A model generated the notes under the pieces. That model did no database searches and was not told the DNA's origin. It worked only from the letters and a program-made list of their open reading frames with translations. DNA of 64,000 nt from Sporosarcina ureae (GTDB lineage: Bacteria > Bacillota > Bacilli > Bacillales_A > Planococcaceae). Positions 1-8,089 of this stretch are shown here, piece after piece. Where the stretch lies: assembly GCF_002101375.1 (NCBI RefSeq), contig NZ_CP015207.1:2124001-2188000 (forward strand). The letters are read 5' to 3'. The position numbers and the translations under genes were made by a program. Each line of letters opens with the position of its first letter. Position 1 is the first letter of the stretch.

Positions 1-423
1 CATGGCTAGGCAGTAGACGGGATGGATAGTTGGACAAAATGTTACGGTAAATGGGCCGATTTGGACGGATTGATTTTCTTGAATTTCGATACCTTGTGTT
101 TGCTCTTTATACGTCAACTTCGCAAACTGTTCCTCGTCCTGCGCGTGCCCGTAAATAGGTAGTGGTGGGGAAGGGTGTCCAAGGTAGTACTGAATCAACC
201 GGCTATATTGCAAGCTTCCTATGTCTGCGATGTGATCTGCGTGATAGTGGCTGATGACGACCGCGTCGAGCTGTTCCAGTGCGATATGATTTTGCAGGGA
301 AGATAGTACGCCACTTCCGCAGTCGAACAGGCAATGGAATCCTTCGTGTTCGATGAGAAATGAAGAGGTGGCGCTGTTTGCTTTTGGGTAGCCGCCCCAG
401 ATGCCTAAAGGGATGATGTTCAT
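1..423 (-). CDS. MBL-fold metallo-hydrolase, cut by window edge
   Basis: The minus-strand frame starts with ATG at 423, seven bases after AGGAGG, and stays open for 141 codons to the window edge, so the C-terminal half is not visible. Residues 59-64 read HYHADH, the HxHxDH metal-binding motif of metallo-beta-lactamase-fold hydrolases, placed after the usual run of N-terminal beta strands. There is no signal peptide, so a cytosolic enzyme is expected. The fold is clear but the substrate is not; it could be a YhfI-type or RNase Z-like hydrolase. It is transcribed away from the rRNA methyltransferase gene, with the hairpin array between them. Confidence 0.85.
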   Translation of the reverse strand, partial: MNIIPLGIWGGYPKANSATSSFLIEHEGFHCLFDCGSGVLSSLQNHIALEQLDAVVISHYHADHIADIGSLQYSRLIQYYLGHPSPPLPIYGHAQDEEQFAKLTYKEQTQGIEIQENQSVQIGPFTVTFCPTIHPVYCLAM

Positions 424-511
424 GTGAATTCCTCCTGTTTGGTTATTTACATACTTTTATTGTAAGTGAAGGGTGAGGAAAAGTCGTAAAGTAGGTATTT
501 TTTTTTGAGGT

Positions 512-1014
512 GCCGACTCTAAGCGCCACCTTTCACTTTTGGTTCATCTAGTTCAAGCGGCTAGGATCTCGGGTCATAAGCCGTGCCGGTCGTGAGGCAA
601 AAGGCGCCTCAAGTCCAGCCCGTCTTATGCCTGCCGATCCTGTCGAGCCGCTTTCACTTTTGGTTCATCCAGTTACAGGTGGCAGAGTCTCGGGTCATAA
701 GTCAAAGCTGCTGTGCGGCAAAAAGCGCCGCTTCGCATCTTCGTCTTATGCCTGCCGACTCTAAGCGCCACCTTTCACTTTTGGTTCATCCAGTTCAAGC
801 GGCTAGGATCTCGGGTCATAAGCCGTGCCGGTCGTGAGGCAAAAGGCGCCTCAAGTCCAGCCCGTCTTATGCCTGTCGATCCTATCGAGCCGCTTTCACT
901 TTTGGTTCATCCAGTTACAGGTGGCAGAGTCTCGGGTCATAAGTCAAAGCTGCTGTGCGGCAAAAAGCGCCGCTTCGCACCTTCGCCTTATGCCTGCCGA
1001 CTCTAAACGCCACC
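512..1014. repeat. Tandem array of alternating 95-bp hairpin elements (A/B/A/B), period 121 bp
   Basis: Four complete elements start at 557, 678, 799 and 920, exactly 121 bp apart, each 95 bp long and separated by a 26-bp linker containing CTTTCACTTTTGGTTCATC. A trailing half element lies at 512-530. Each element is an inverted repeat with outer, middle and CATAAG/CTTATG stems plus an inner stem around an AAAA-containing loop. Types A and B differ in sequence but keep pairing: outer stem GCGGCT/AGCCGC against GGTGGC/GCCACC, middle stem GGATC/GATCC against GAGTC/GACTC, inner stem TGAGGC/GCCTCA against GCGGC/GCCGC. Open frames across this array are produced by the repeat and are not genes. No known element is recognised. 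Confidence 0.9.
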
Positions 1015-1043
1015 TTTCACTTTTGGTTCATCCATGCGATAAT
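1015..1043 (+). promoter_or_regulatory. Possible sigma-A promoter for the rRNA methyltransferase
   Basis: TTTCAC at 1015-1020 and GATAAT at 1038-1043 are 17 bp apart, about 30 bp before the start codon. The -35 part belongs to the last copy of the repeated linker, so the array may have donated half of the promoter. The match is moderate only. Confidence 0.35.
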
Positions 1044-1071
1044 AGAGAAAATACACTTTGAGGATGACGAT

Positions 1072-2268
1072 ATGAGTAAATTAGTTGAAATACAGTTAAA
1101 TGCACAGGGCACGGTGGCTTTGAAGAAGGGGTATCCTTTGATTTTGAAGGATGCTGTGATGAGTAGTGAGATTCAGGCGAAGGAAGGTAGTTTGATTCGT
1201 CTGACGGATCGTTATCATAAATATTTGGCTACAGGTTATTATGGAATTCAAAATAAAGGAATTGGCTGGGTGCTGACTTCGAATGAGAGAGAAGAGATTG
1301 ACTTTGATTTCTTCGATCAGAAAATGGCGACTGCGTTTGAGCGTCGTGACGCGTATATGAAAGATCCGAATACGACGGCTTTCCGTTTGTTTAATGGAGA
1401 AGGCGACGGAATTGGTGGCGTGACGATCGATTATTTCGATGGCTATTATATGGTCAGCTGGTATAGTGAAGGGATTTATGCGTTCCGTCATCACGTGTAT
1501 AACGTGTTGGATAAGCGTGGGGGTTACAAAGCGGTTTACGAGAAAAAGCGTTTTGATTCACAAGGGCAGTATGTGGAACAGGATGATTTCGTTCAAGGGA
1601 CGCCTGGAGATTTTCCGATCATCGTCAAGGAAAATGGCATGAACTTTGCGATTGATTTGAATGATGGTGCGATGACGGGAGTTTTCCTTGATCAGCGCGA
1701 TGTACGTGAGGCGATTCGGGACAACTATTCAGAAGGTCGCGAAGTGTTGAATACGTTCTCTTATACAGGAGCGTTTTCGGTTGCTGCTATTTTAGGTGGC
1801 GCGAAGAAAACGACGAATGTGGATTTGGCGAAGCGTAGTGTCGCGAAGACAATCGAGCAGTTCAGTGTCAACGGTATCGATTACGAGCAGCAAGATATTA
1901 AAGTGATGGATGTCTTTGACTATTTCCGTTATGCAAAGCGTCATGACATGAAATTCGGACTAGTTGTACTGGATCCGCCGAGCTTTGCGCGTTCGAAGAA
2001 GTATACGTTTAGTACAGCGAAGGATTATCCTATGCTGATGAAAGAAGCGATTGCGGTTACGGAGAAGAACGGTATTATCGTAGCTTCCACAAATAACGCG
2101 AGCTTTAGTATGAAGAAGTTCAAAGGCTTCATTGAGCAAGCTTTCAAGGAGACGGATATGCGCTATAAAGTACTCGAAGAATCGTCATTACCAAGAGACT
2201 TCCGTACGCCGCGTGATTATCCTGAATTTAATTATTTAAAAGTCGTTATTGTGCAGAAGTTGCGTTAA
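1072..2268 (+). CDS. Class I SAM-dependent rRNA (cytosine-C5) methyltransferase, RlmI/YwbD-like
   Basis: A protein of 398 residues with the two-part build of the RlmI family: an N-terminal PUA-type RNA-binding domain (about residues 1-75) and a C-terminal Rossmann methyltransferase domain. The SAM motif region around NTFSYTGAFSVAA and the catalytic-loop motif LDPPSF (300-305) are both present. Such enzymes methylate a cytosine of 23S rRNA in the cytoplasm. The frame continues upstream into the hairpin array, but the start at 1072 is chosen because GAGGA lies just before it and the PUA domain begins there. Single gene; the next gene begins 80 bp later. Confidence 0.88.
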   Translation: MSKLVEIQLNAQGTVALKKGYPLILKDAVMSSEIQAKEGSLIRLTDRYHKYLATGYYGIQNKGIGWVLTSNEREEIDFDFFDQKMATAFERRDAYMKDPNTTAFRLFNGEGDGIGGVTIDYFDGYYMVSWYSEGIYAFRHHVYNVLDKRGGYKAVYEKKRFDSQGQYVEQDDFVQGTPGDFPIIVKENGMNFAIDLNDGAMTGVFLDQRDVREAIRDNYSEGREVLNTFSYTGAFSVAAILGGAKKTTNVDLAKRSVAKTIEQFSVNGIDYEQQDIKVMDVFDYFRYAKRHDMKFGLVVLDPPSFARSKKYTFSTAKDYPMLMKEAIAVTEKNGIIVASTNNASFSMKKFKGFIEQAFKETDMRYKVLEESSLPRDFRTPRDYPEFNYLKVVIVQKLR

Positions 2269-2350
2269 TTCGTCACAAAAAGTAGAGTGACAATGTCAAT
2301 ATTTCCTAGTACGATGGATTCAATGAAGTCGTGAAACGGGAGGTAAACAT

Positions 2351-2737
2351 ATGAAGCGAGTACTTGCGCTGTTGGCTGTGCTGTCTGTCTTGGTACTAAC
2401 TGGCTGTTCCAATGTGTATAGCGAGGAAGACGGCTACCGCATGGCGATCATCAATCAAGGGTTCCCTGTTCCAAAAGAAGCTTATGAAGTGAAAGCAGAG
2501 GATTGCGTAGGGGAAATTACTAAATCGGCGAAGTATAAGTTGAAAGGCATCGGTGACTCGGAAGGCAATCCGCCAGATCATTATTTGCGTACGATCGAAG
2601 AATGGGGCTGGACGGAGATGCTGGAAGACCGCAGAGGATCCATTCATTTCTATGAGAAACAAGGCAAGATCATGTCGCTCAATATTAAAGAGAACGTCTT
2701 TGATGTATTTGAAATGACGAGCGCAACGGAATCATAA
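2351..2737 (+). CDS. Small lipoprotein of unknown function
   Basis: 128 residues. The N-terminus is a lipoprotein signal: basic MKR, hydrophobic LALLAVLSVLVL, then lipobox LTGC with the modified cysteine at residue 19, so the mature protein should be anchored on the outer face of the membrane. The remainder is charged and soluble, without a motif I recognise. CGGGAGG at 2337-2343 precedes the ATG. The gene ends 16 bp before the DUF1648-type membrane gene and probably forms a transcription unit with it. Confidence 0.75.
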   Translation: MKRVLALLAVLSVLVLTGCSNVYSEEDGYRMAIINQGFPVPKEAYEVKAEDCVGEITKSAKYKLKGIGDSEGNPPDHYLRTIEEWGWTEMLEDRRGSIHFYEKQGKIMSLNIKENVFDVFEMTSATES

Positions 2738-2753
2738 GTTAGGTGGCGAGAGT

Positions 2754-3248
2754 ATGGAGACGAAAAAACCGAAGCTAGACATAGAGAAACCTGCTGTTGC
2801 AAAAGCGTTCGATGTGTTGGTTATCGCTTTATTCGCTGCTGCTCTCGTCTATTTAGTGTTGCAGTGGAATCAATTGCCGGATCGTATTCCTGCGCATTTT
2901 GGAGCGAATGGGGAAGTGGACCGTTACGGTTCGAGAATGGAATTACTGCTGTTACCAGTCATTGGTATCGTTATGTGGGTAGGGATGTGGAAGCTGGAGA
3001 AGTATCCGCATACGTATAACTACTTGAATTTGCGTCCTGATAACGTAGAAATCCAGTACCGCTATGGCTTGCTATTCATGAATGTCATGAAAAACATTTC
3101 GACACTACTATTTGTCTTTCTCATATGGCAGTCGGTCGATATCGCTTTGGCTCGAATCGGATCATTGAACATGCCTTTGCTCATCACGATACTTGCACTA
3201 TTATTTGGTTCGATGGGTGTCTATTTGTATAAAGTACTAAAGTTATAG
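2754..3248 (+). CDS. DUF1648-type integral membrane protein
   Basis: 164 residues. Residues about 20-60 hold a membrane segment followed by the pattern W..LPDRIPxHFGANGExDRYGS, characteristic of the DUF1648 domain found in SdpI-like immunity proteins and related membrane proteins. Three further hydrophobic segments follow. A role in stress or toxin immunity is known for some family members (SdpI), but nothing here shows that specifically. GGTGGCGAG precedes the start. It follows the lipoprotein gene closely. Confidence 0.75.
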   Translation: METKKPKLDIEKPAVAKAFDVLVIALFAAALVYLVLQWNQLPDRIPAHFGANGEVDRYGSRMELLLLPVIGIVMWVGMWKLEKYPHTYNYLNLRPDNVEIQYRYGLLFMNVMKNISTLLFVFLIWQSVDIALARIGSLNMPLLITILALLFGSMGVYLYKVLKL

Positions 3249-3299
3249 AAAATGCCTGAAATGTATTCCTAACATTCTGCCAATAAACGAATCTATTGA

Positions 3300-3339
3300 T
3301 CACCTCTTATCGTATACTCCTGATAAGAGGTGATTTTTT
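3300..3339 (+). promoter_or_regulatory. Perfect 12-bp hairpin that buries the ribosome site of the DUF2207 gene
   Basis: TCACCTCTTATC (3300-3311) pairs perfectly with GATAAGAGGTGA (3322-3333) across a 10-base loop; six T residues follow, then the ATG at 3340. The right arm contains AGAGGTGA, the only plausible Shine-Dalgarno sequence for the next gene. The same structure can act as an intrinsic terminator for the upstream pair and as a translational lock on the downstream gene. Confidence 0.7.
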
Positions 3340-5073
3340 ATGAAATGGAAACTGTTATTTGTCTCTTTACTAGCCTTCTTTGTTCTGCCGACAACGGCTG
3401 GGGCAGTAGATTTCAGCATTTCGGACGTAAAAATCAACGCGCAGTTGGAAGGGGATGGTTCCGTTCAGGTTAACGAGCAGCATACGTATGATTTTGACAG
3501 TGGATTTAACGGAATCATTCGAAAAATACAACCCAAAAAAGGGGCATCAATTGAAGACTTTAAAGCCTCTGAAAAGGGTAAACAGTTAGAGATTGAGAAG
3601 CGCGACACGGAATATCGTGTACACCGCAAAGGAGACAGCGAAGTCATAGTCTTTGATTTGCAGTACACGATTAGAAATGGAATGGAAAAATATACAGATG
3701 GCGCGCAGTTCTATTGGCCGTTTTTTGACCATCGTAATGAAACGCATTATGGCAATATGACGATTACCATCGTCCCTCCTAGTAAAGCGTCTGACGTAAT
3801 GTTCATCGGCTATGACAGTGCGGAAGAGACAGGGGAAGTACAAGCGAAAGGAACGGTCGTATTTTCATTGGGAAAAGTCCATGCGGGAAACAATGGTGAT
3901 ATTCGCGTGATCTATGAACCGTCTTTATTTCCAGCCATGACCGCGGTAGATGCCGACATTCGCCCAACGGTCAAAAAAGATCAGGAAATGGTAGCTATGC
4001 TACATGAGAAATACATTGAGAGCCAAAAGATTGTAGGTACTGTGGGTAGTGTTAGTGCAGCAGCGGGAGTTTTTGGAGTCGGTTTGATTGGCTTTTTCGC
4101 GAATGCGAGGAGGAAAAGATTTAGGAAGGAAGCGCACTATCAAATGGAGTCGAATGGCTTTTACGTTCCCACGAATGATATGAGCTTACCGGCTGTACTT
4201 CTTTTCAAGAATGGAGCAGCTTCCATCGAGCTAATGTCCGCCGCATTGCTTGATCTCGTTCGTAAAGGGAATGTGAAACAACTATCCGATGAGGAGTTTG
4301 AATTGGTCGATGCGAACGTAAAATTAGAACACGAGAAGCAATTAATTCAGCTGCTATTTTTCCAAATCGGCCAGGATCAAAAGTTCACATTGGGCAAGTT
4401 GAAAAGTTACACGAAAGAAGAGAAGAATTATGAAGCATTTGATAAGAAATTTATCATGTGGAAAGATCTTTTAAAAGCAGAGTTGAATGAATACAAAGTG
4501 AAGGCCAAGACTACAAAAGAACGCGTAATCCTAAGTCTAATTGGTACACTTGGAATTGGATTGGCCATCGCTTTTATTTATTATGAGTTATATTTGCAAC
4601 TAGTTCTAGTAGGGATTTTGACGTTAGGTGCATTTGGGTTCGCATTGTTTTACAGTCCGTATAATTATGAAGGGACTTTGCTCAAACTTGAGTGGGAGCG
4701 AGTAGGTCAATGGATGAAGGAACTGGATACGAAGAAATGGGAAATCTTATCGCTTGATGATCGATTCCGTGTATTAATTTATGGAGTAGGTGTAAAGCAT
4801 CCCGAACTGGACGCGTATTACAAGGACTTCGTCAGTGTCCAAAAGCAGCTTGATCAACATCGCACTCGTTATGATGAAAGACATCGACAGGATACGGCAG
4901 ACGCACAGTACGGAAACGCCTATTATGGCGGTGTTGTCTACAATCCTATATTCCTAACAGGTTCTTTCAATCAAGCGTCGACCAATGTTTCGAACAACGC
5001 TCCAAGTAGTGACAGTAGCAGTAGCAGTGGAGGCGGAACAGGTGGTGGAGGTGGTGGATCGGGTGCGTTTTAA
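3340..5073 (+). CDS. DUF2207 membrane protein with glycine-rich tail
   Basis: 577 residues. A cleavable signal peptide (1-22, ending TAGA) leads into an extracellular beta-rich DUF2207 domain (about 25-215). A membrane helix follows near residues 233-255, then a cytoplasmic region, a pair of helices near 395-440, a further soluble part, and a Ser/Gly-rich tail ending in GGGGGGSGAF. This order and the Gly-rich end are typical of the YciQ/DUF2207 family, whose function is unknown. Translation start is fixed by the hairpin-borne ribosome site just upstream. The photolyase gene starts 23 bp after its stop and may be co-transcribed. Confidence 0.8.
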   Translation: MKWKLLFVSLLAFFVLPTTAGAVDFSISDVKINAQLEGDGSVQVNEQHTYDFDSGFNGIIRKIQPKKGASIEDFKASEKGKQLEIEKRDTEYRVHRKGDSEVIVFDLQYTIRNGMEKYTDGAQFYWPFFDHRNETHYGNMTITIVPPSKASDVMFIGYDSAEETGEVQAKGTVVFSLGKVHAGNNGDIRVIYEPSLFPAMTAVDADIRPTVKKDQEMVAMLHEKYIESQKIVGTVGSVSAAAGVFGVGLIGFFANARRKRFRKEAHYQMESNGFYVPTNDMSLPAVLLFKNGAASIELMSAALLDLVRKGNVKQLSDEEFELVDANVKLEHEKQLIQLLFFQIGQDQKFTLGKLKSYTKEEKNYEAFDKKFIMWKDLLKAELNEYKVKAKTTKERVILSLIGTLGIGLAIAFIYYELYLQLVLVGILTLGAFGFALFYSPYNYEGTLLKLEWERVGQWMKELDTKKWEILSLDDRFRVLIYGVGVKHPELDAYYKDFVSVQKQLDQHRTRYDERHRQDTADAQYGNAYYGGVVYNPIFLTGSFNQASTNVSNNAPSSDSSSSSGGGTGGGGGGSGAF

Positions 5074-5096
5074 GATAAGTAAAAGGAGTGAATAGA

Positions 5097-6500
5097 GTGG
5101 GTAAAACAATAGTTTGGTTCCGAAAAGATTTACGTTTGCATGATCATCCTGCATTGGTGGAGGCGGCAGCGCATGGTGAAGTGTTGCCCGTTTTCATTTT
5201 GCCAGAAACGCGCTATGCAGCATCCGATTGGTGGCTGCATCACAGCTTGCTGGAAATAATCGAACGCTTTGCGAAGCAACAAATTCAGTTCGTGGTGCGT
5301 CAAGGGCAACCTGTCGAACAGCTGATGAAGTTGCTAGATGAAAGCGAAGCCGATCAGCTTGTGTTCAATGAATTATATGATCCCGAAAGCCGGGAAGCAG
5401 AACGTATAGTAGCGGAGGCTTGTGAGGAAAGACGTGTTCAAGTGCGTTCATTCCAAGGGTCATTACTCGTTGCGCCTGATGCGATTTTCAATAAAACCAA
5501 TCAGCCGTATAAAGTATTTACACCGTTTTGGAAGAGACTGCGACAAGAACTGATAGCGACACCGCTCGCGACTCCTGAACTCATGCCGTCTACTGCTGAA
5601 CTTCAGTCATTGCCTTCCGATGAATGGGGTTTGTTATCGGATGTTCGTTGGTATGACAAGCTCGCAAATCATTGGCAACCTGGAGAAAGAGCCGCGATGA
5701 AGTGTTGGGAAACGTTCCGAGACTGTGGCTTGTACGATTATTTAGTAGGACGGGATCTCCCCGCCCAATCTAGTGTTTCACGAATGTCGCCTTACTTGGC
5801 TTGGGGGAATGTAAGTGTACGTTCGCTATGGCACGGCGCGTTAGTTGCAGCGGAAGACGTCGGTGATCAACAAGTGGAAGCGTTTATTCGCCAATTGGCG
5901 TGGCGGGATTTCGATAATTACCAGCTACTGTACTTTCCAGAGATGTTGACGAAACCTGTGCGACCAGAGTTTGAAAAATTTCCGTGGCAACTAGCTGATG
6001 ATCAGCTGGAGGCTTGGAAAACAGGACGTACCGGTTATCCGTTAGTCGATGCCGGAATGCGTGAATTATGGGAAACAGGCTATATGCATAACCGTGTGCG
6101 AATGGTCGTAGCTTCCTTTTTGATTAAACATTTATTGATCGACTGGCGTGAAGGTATGGAGTGGTTTGAAGAGACGCTGGTGGATTTGGATCTAGCGAAC
6201 AACGCGATGGGATGGCAATGGGTGGCGGGCAGCGGTTTTGATGCTTCGCCGTACTTTAGGGTGTTTAACCCAATCCTTCAGGCCAAGAAATTTGATGAAG
6301 AGGCGCGGTATATAAAAAAATGGCTGCCCGAGTTGACGGACATGCCAGTAAAGTATGTATTTCAACCGGCAGAAGCACCGAATGATGTCTTGGAATCAGC
6401 AGGAGTAACGATTGGTACATCCTATCCGGCTCCGATTGTGGACCACCAAGCTGCCCGTGCCCGTGCATTGGCAGCGTATGATACATGTAAAAATTCTTAA
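5097..6500 (+). CDS. phr: Deoxyribodipyrimidine photolyase (CPD photolyase)
   Basis: 467 residues from GTG at 5097, placed eight bases after AAAAGGAG; an in-frame GTG at 5088 overlaps the ribosome site and is less likely. The N-terminal domain begins with VGKTIVWFRKDLRLHDHPAL, the antenna-binding alpha/beta domain. The C-terminal FAD domain carries FIRQLAWRDFDNY, TGYPLVDAGMRELW, MHNRVRMVVASFL and NNAMGWQWVAGSG, the class I photolyase signatures that hold FAD and supply the electron-transfer tryptophans. It repairs UV-made cyclobutane dimers using light. It converges on the B12-type MerR regulator gene so closely that the two stop codons overlap (6497-6500), and the family context suggests light-controlled expression. 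Confidence 0.93.
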   Translation: MGKTIVWFRKDLRLHDHPALVEAAAHGEVLPVFILPETRYAASDWWLHHSLLEIIERFAKQQIQFVVRQGQPVEQLMKLLDESEADQLVFNELYDPESREAERIVAEACEERRVQVRSFQGSLLVAPDAIFNKTNQPYKVFTPFWKRLRQELIATPLATPELMPSTAELQSLPSDEWGLLSDVRWYDKLANHWQPGERAAMKCWETFRDCGLYDYLVGRDLPAQSSVSRMSPYLAWGNVSVRSLWHGALVAAEDVGDQQVEAFIRQLAWRDFDNYQLLYFPEMLTKPVRPEFEKFPWQLADDQLEAWKTGRTGYPLVDAGMRELWETGYMHNRVRMVVASFLIKHLLIDWREGMEWFEETLVDLDLANNAMGWQWVAGSGFDASPYFRVFNPILQAKKFDEEARYIKKWLPELTDMPVKYVFQPAEAPNDVLESAGVTIGTSYPAPIVDHQAARARALAAYDTCKNS

Positions 6501-7387
6501 ATTTCATCGATAGATTCAAGCAGATGAATATGTTGTAAATTCAGCCGGTCAGCCCAAATGAACGCTCCGTATCCACCTAGATAAAATTCGGTATGAGGAT
6601 GTTGGCCTGCAAACTCGTCTAACTCTTGTATCATCTGTGGATTCTCTTCAAATGGAAACGTAGTGGATGCCGACAGCAACACTTTGACAGGCTTGATCTT
6701 TTCTATAAGAGACTGGATCGCGCCCGGAGCCGGCGATGATCCAATCATCGCTGTACGCCAACCTTTTAGCATCAGTTGCAGTAAAAAAATATGCACCGGA
6801 ATTTCATGTGATTCGTTAGGGAGGCAAGCGCCAAGCAGTATGGGCGAGTCTTCTCGGTATTGGAAGTTGCGCCGTAGCTGGACGAGTTGATCGCGTACAA
6901 CCAGACTCGACAAGGCTTCTTGATATTCGTCCCATTCACCACTTGCCCAGAGATCGCCTACTTCCTGCAAAAATGGAATGACGATTTGCTGAAGATAATG
7001 TTCAAGTCCTAATCGATGATAGGCGGCTTGCAAGGAGAAGTTTAATTCTAGCTCATCACAATTTTTACCGTGGCGTAATAAGTCGCTCAATGTATCCTCT
7101 ACATACGTATTTTCTGGATTCAATGGAAGTGTGGAGTTTTTCTGGGATTTCGCCATTTCGGCTGCTTGCGATAGCGCAAAACCATCTTCTGCGTAACGTT
7201 TCATCAGCAAAAATAACCGGATATCCTCGTCGTGATAAATTCGATAGCCATTATCTAGTCGCTGTGGAATAACGATGTCATAACGTTCTTCCCACTTCCT
7301 CAAAACTTGCCGCGACAAGCCTGTTTGATCTGCAACCTGTTTAATTGTATACGTAGGGGCTTCAGATGATGGCTTCAAAGTGATCAA
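6497..7387 (-). CDS. MerR-family regulator with B12-binding domain, CarH/LitR-like
   Basis: 296 residues. Residues about 12-80 form a MerR winged helix (IKQVADQTGLSRQVLRKWEERY). A helical bundle follows (about 95-180, with DLWASGEWDEYQEA), then a Rossmann-like cobalamin domain. In CarH proteins the lower axial ligand lies in a GExHxLG-like motif; here the equivalent is NESHEIP, so the histidine is kept. The bundle motif that ends in EH in CarH reads EA here, so the photochemistry could differ. Known CarH/LitR proteins are dark repressors released by light acting on adenosylcobalamin and commonly sit beside photolyase or carotenoid genes, as here. Confidence 0.82.
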   Translation of the reverse strand: MITLKPSSEAPTYTIKQVADQTGLSRQVLRKWEERYDIVIPQRLDNGYRIYHDEDIRLFLLMKRYAEDGFALSQAAEMAKSQKNSTLPLNPENTYVEDTLSDLLRHGKNCDELELNFSLQAAYHRLGLEHYLQQIVIPFLQEVGDLWASGEWDEYQEALSSLVVRDQLVQLRRNFQYREDSPILLGACLPNESHEIPVHIFLLQLMLKGWRTAMIGSSPAPGAIQSLIEKIKPVKVLLSASTTFPFEENPQMIQELDEFAGQHPHTEFYLGGYGAFIWADRLNLQHIHLLESIDEI

Positions 7388-7434
7388 CCTTTCTTTATAC
7401 TATAAGTAGCGATCCAATATCGCCCGATTCTACA

Positions 7435-7484
7435 TGTCTAACATTATACATAGATTTGACGAGTTAAGTCAAATCTGTTATTTT
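7435..7484. promoter_or_regulatory. Divergent promoter pair sharing an inverted-repeat operator
   Basis: GATTTGAC (7453-7460) and GTCAAATC (7468-7475) form a perfect 8-bp inverted repeat with a 7-base spacer. On the plus strand it contains the -35 TTGACG (7456-7461), followed 17 bp later by TATTTT (7479-7484). On the minus strand it contains TTGACT (7472-7467), followed 18 bp later by TATAAT. Both -35 boxes therefore lie inside one palindrome, a layout expected for a repressor controlling itself and the divergent membrane gene. Confidence 0.65.
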
Positions 7485-7506
7485 TACAGTGTAGGAAGGT
7501 GTCTAG

Positions 7507-7953
7507 ATGAAAACTAAATATATTGTACAAGGTATATGGATTGGCCTCTTAACTGGTGTTTTTCTCGCTATGTTCTTAAAATTTATGCAGTCAATTACAG
7601 GTCACAAAGTATATACTTTGTTATTGAATGTTGATTACATACCTATCGTAAAAGAGTATGCATTTCCAGAAGTGATTGAAGTGTTTTTCCATCTAATTGT
7701 TTCAATTGTTCTCTGTATCATATTGGTGATTCTGTATGATAAGAGTAGTGGTTTCATTCGTAATCATGCGATATTGTTCCCTTTTCTAGTAAATTTAGCC
7801 ATCGGATTATTATTGTATCCGACAACTTCTTTTTCTGATCGTACGCCCCCTGTCACGAATATGGTTTCCTTGTTCTGGTGGATGGTCGGACACGCTGTCT
7901 ATGGTTTCTTCGTAGGAGTTTTGATCAGCAAGAAATCAAAAAGTATAAAATAA
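7507..7953 (+). CDS. Four-helix membrane protein, unknown function
   Basis: 148 residues with four hydrophobic segments (about 8-28, 52-78, 88-107 and 120-142) and a basic C-terminus (SKKSKSIK), suggesting the tail is inside. I recognise no catalytic motif. GGAAGGTG precedes the ATG. Its promoter shares an inverted repeat with the divergent B12-type MerR gene, so it is a likely target of that regulator and may be light- or B12-responsive; this is an inference from position. Confidence 0.6.
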   Translation: MKTKYIVQGIWIGLLTGVFLAMFLKFMQSITGHKVYTLLLNVDYIPIVKEYAFPEVIEVFFHLIVSIVLCIILVILYDKSSGFIRNHAILFPFLVNLAIGLLLYPTTSFSDRTPPVTNMVSLFWWMVGHAVYGFFVGVLISKKSKSIK

Positions 7954-8089
7954 GTCTATACCCATCAATTATTCTAGTGTTTATGGGTAGATCTATGTAT
8001 AATCAAGTAAACTAAACATTGTACAAAGTATTAACAACCTAGAAGCCAGCAGCTTGTTCGTGCCAGTGGAAGAAAAGGAGAATTCCAAT

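Noticed and set aside
583-1061. Overlapping 78-97 codon frames in the hairpin array
   Set aside because: They are the same peptide repeated by the 121-bp period, with no ribosome site and no codon-use pattern; the array explains them.
955-1071. N-terminal extension of the rRNA methyltransferase into the hairpin array
   Set aside because: The PUA domain starts at 1072 next to a ribosome site; the extension is translated repeat.
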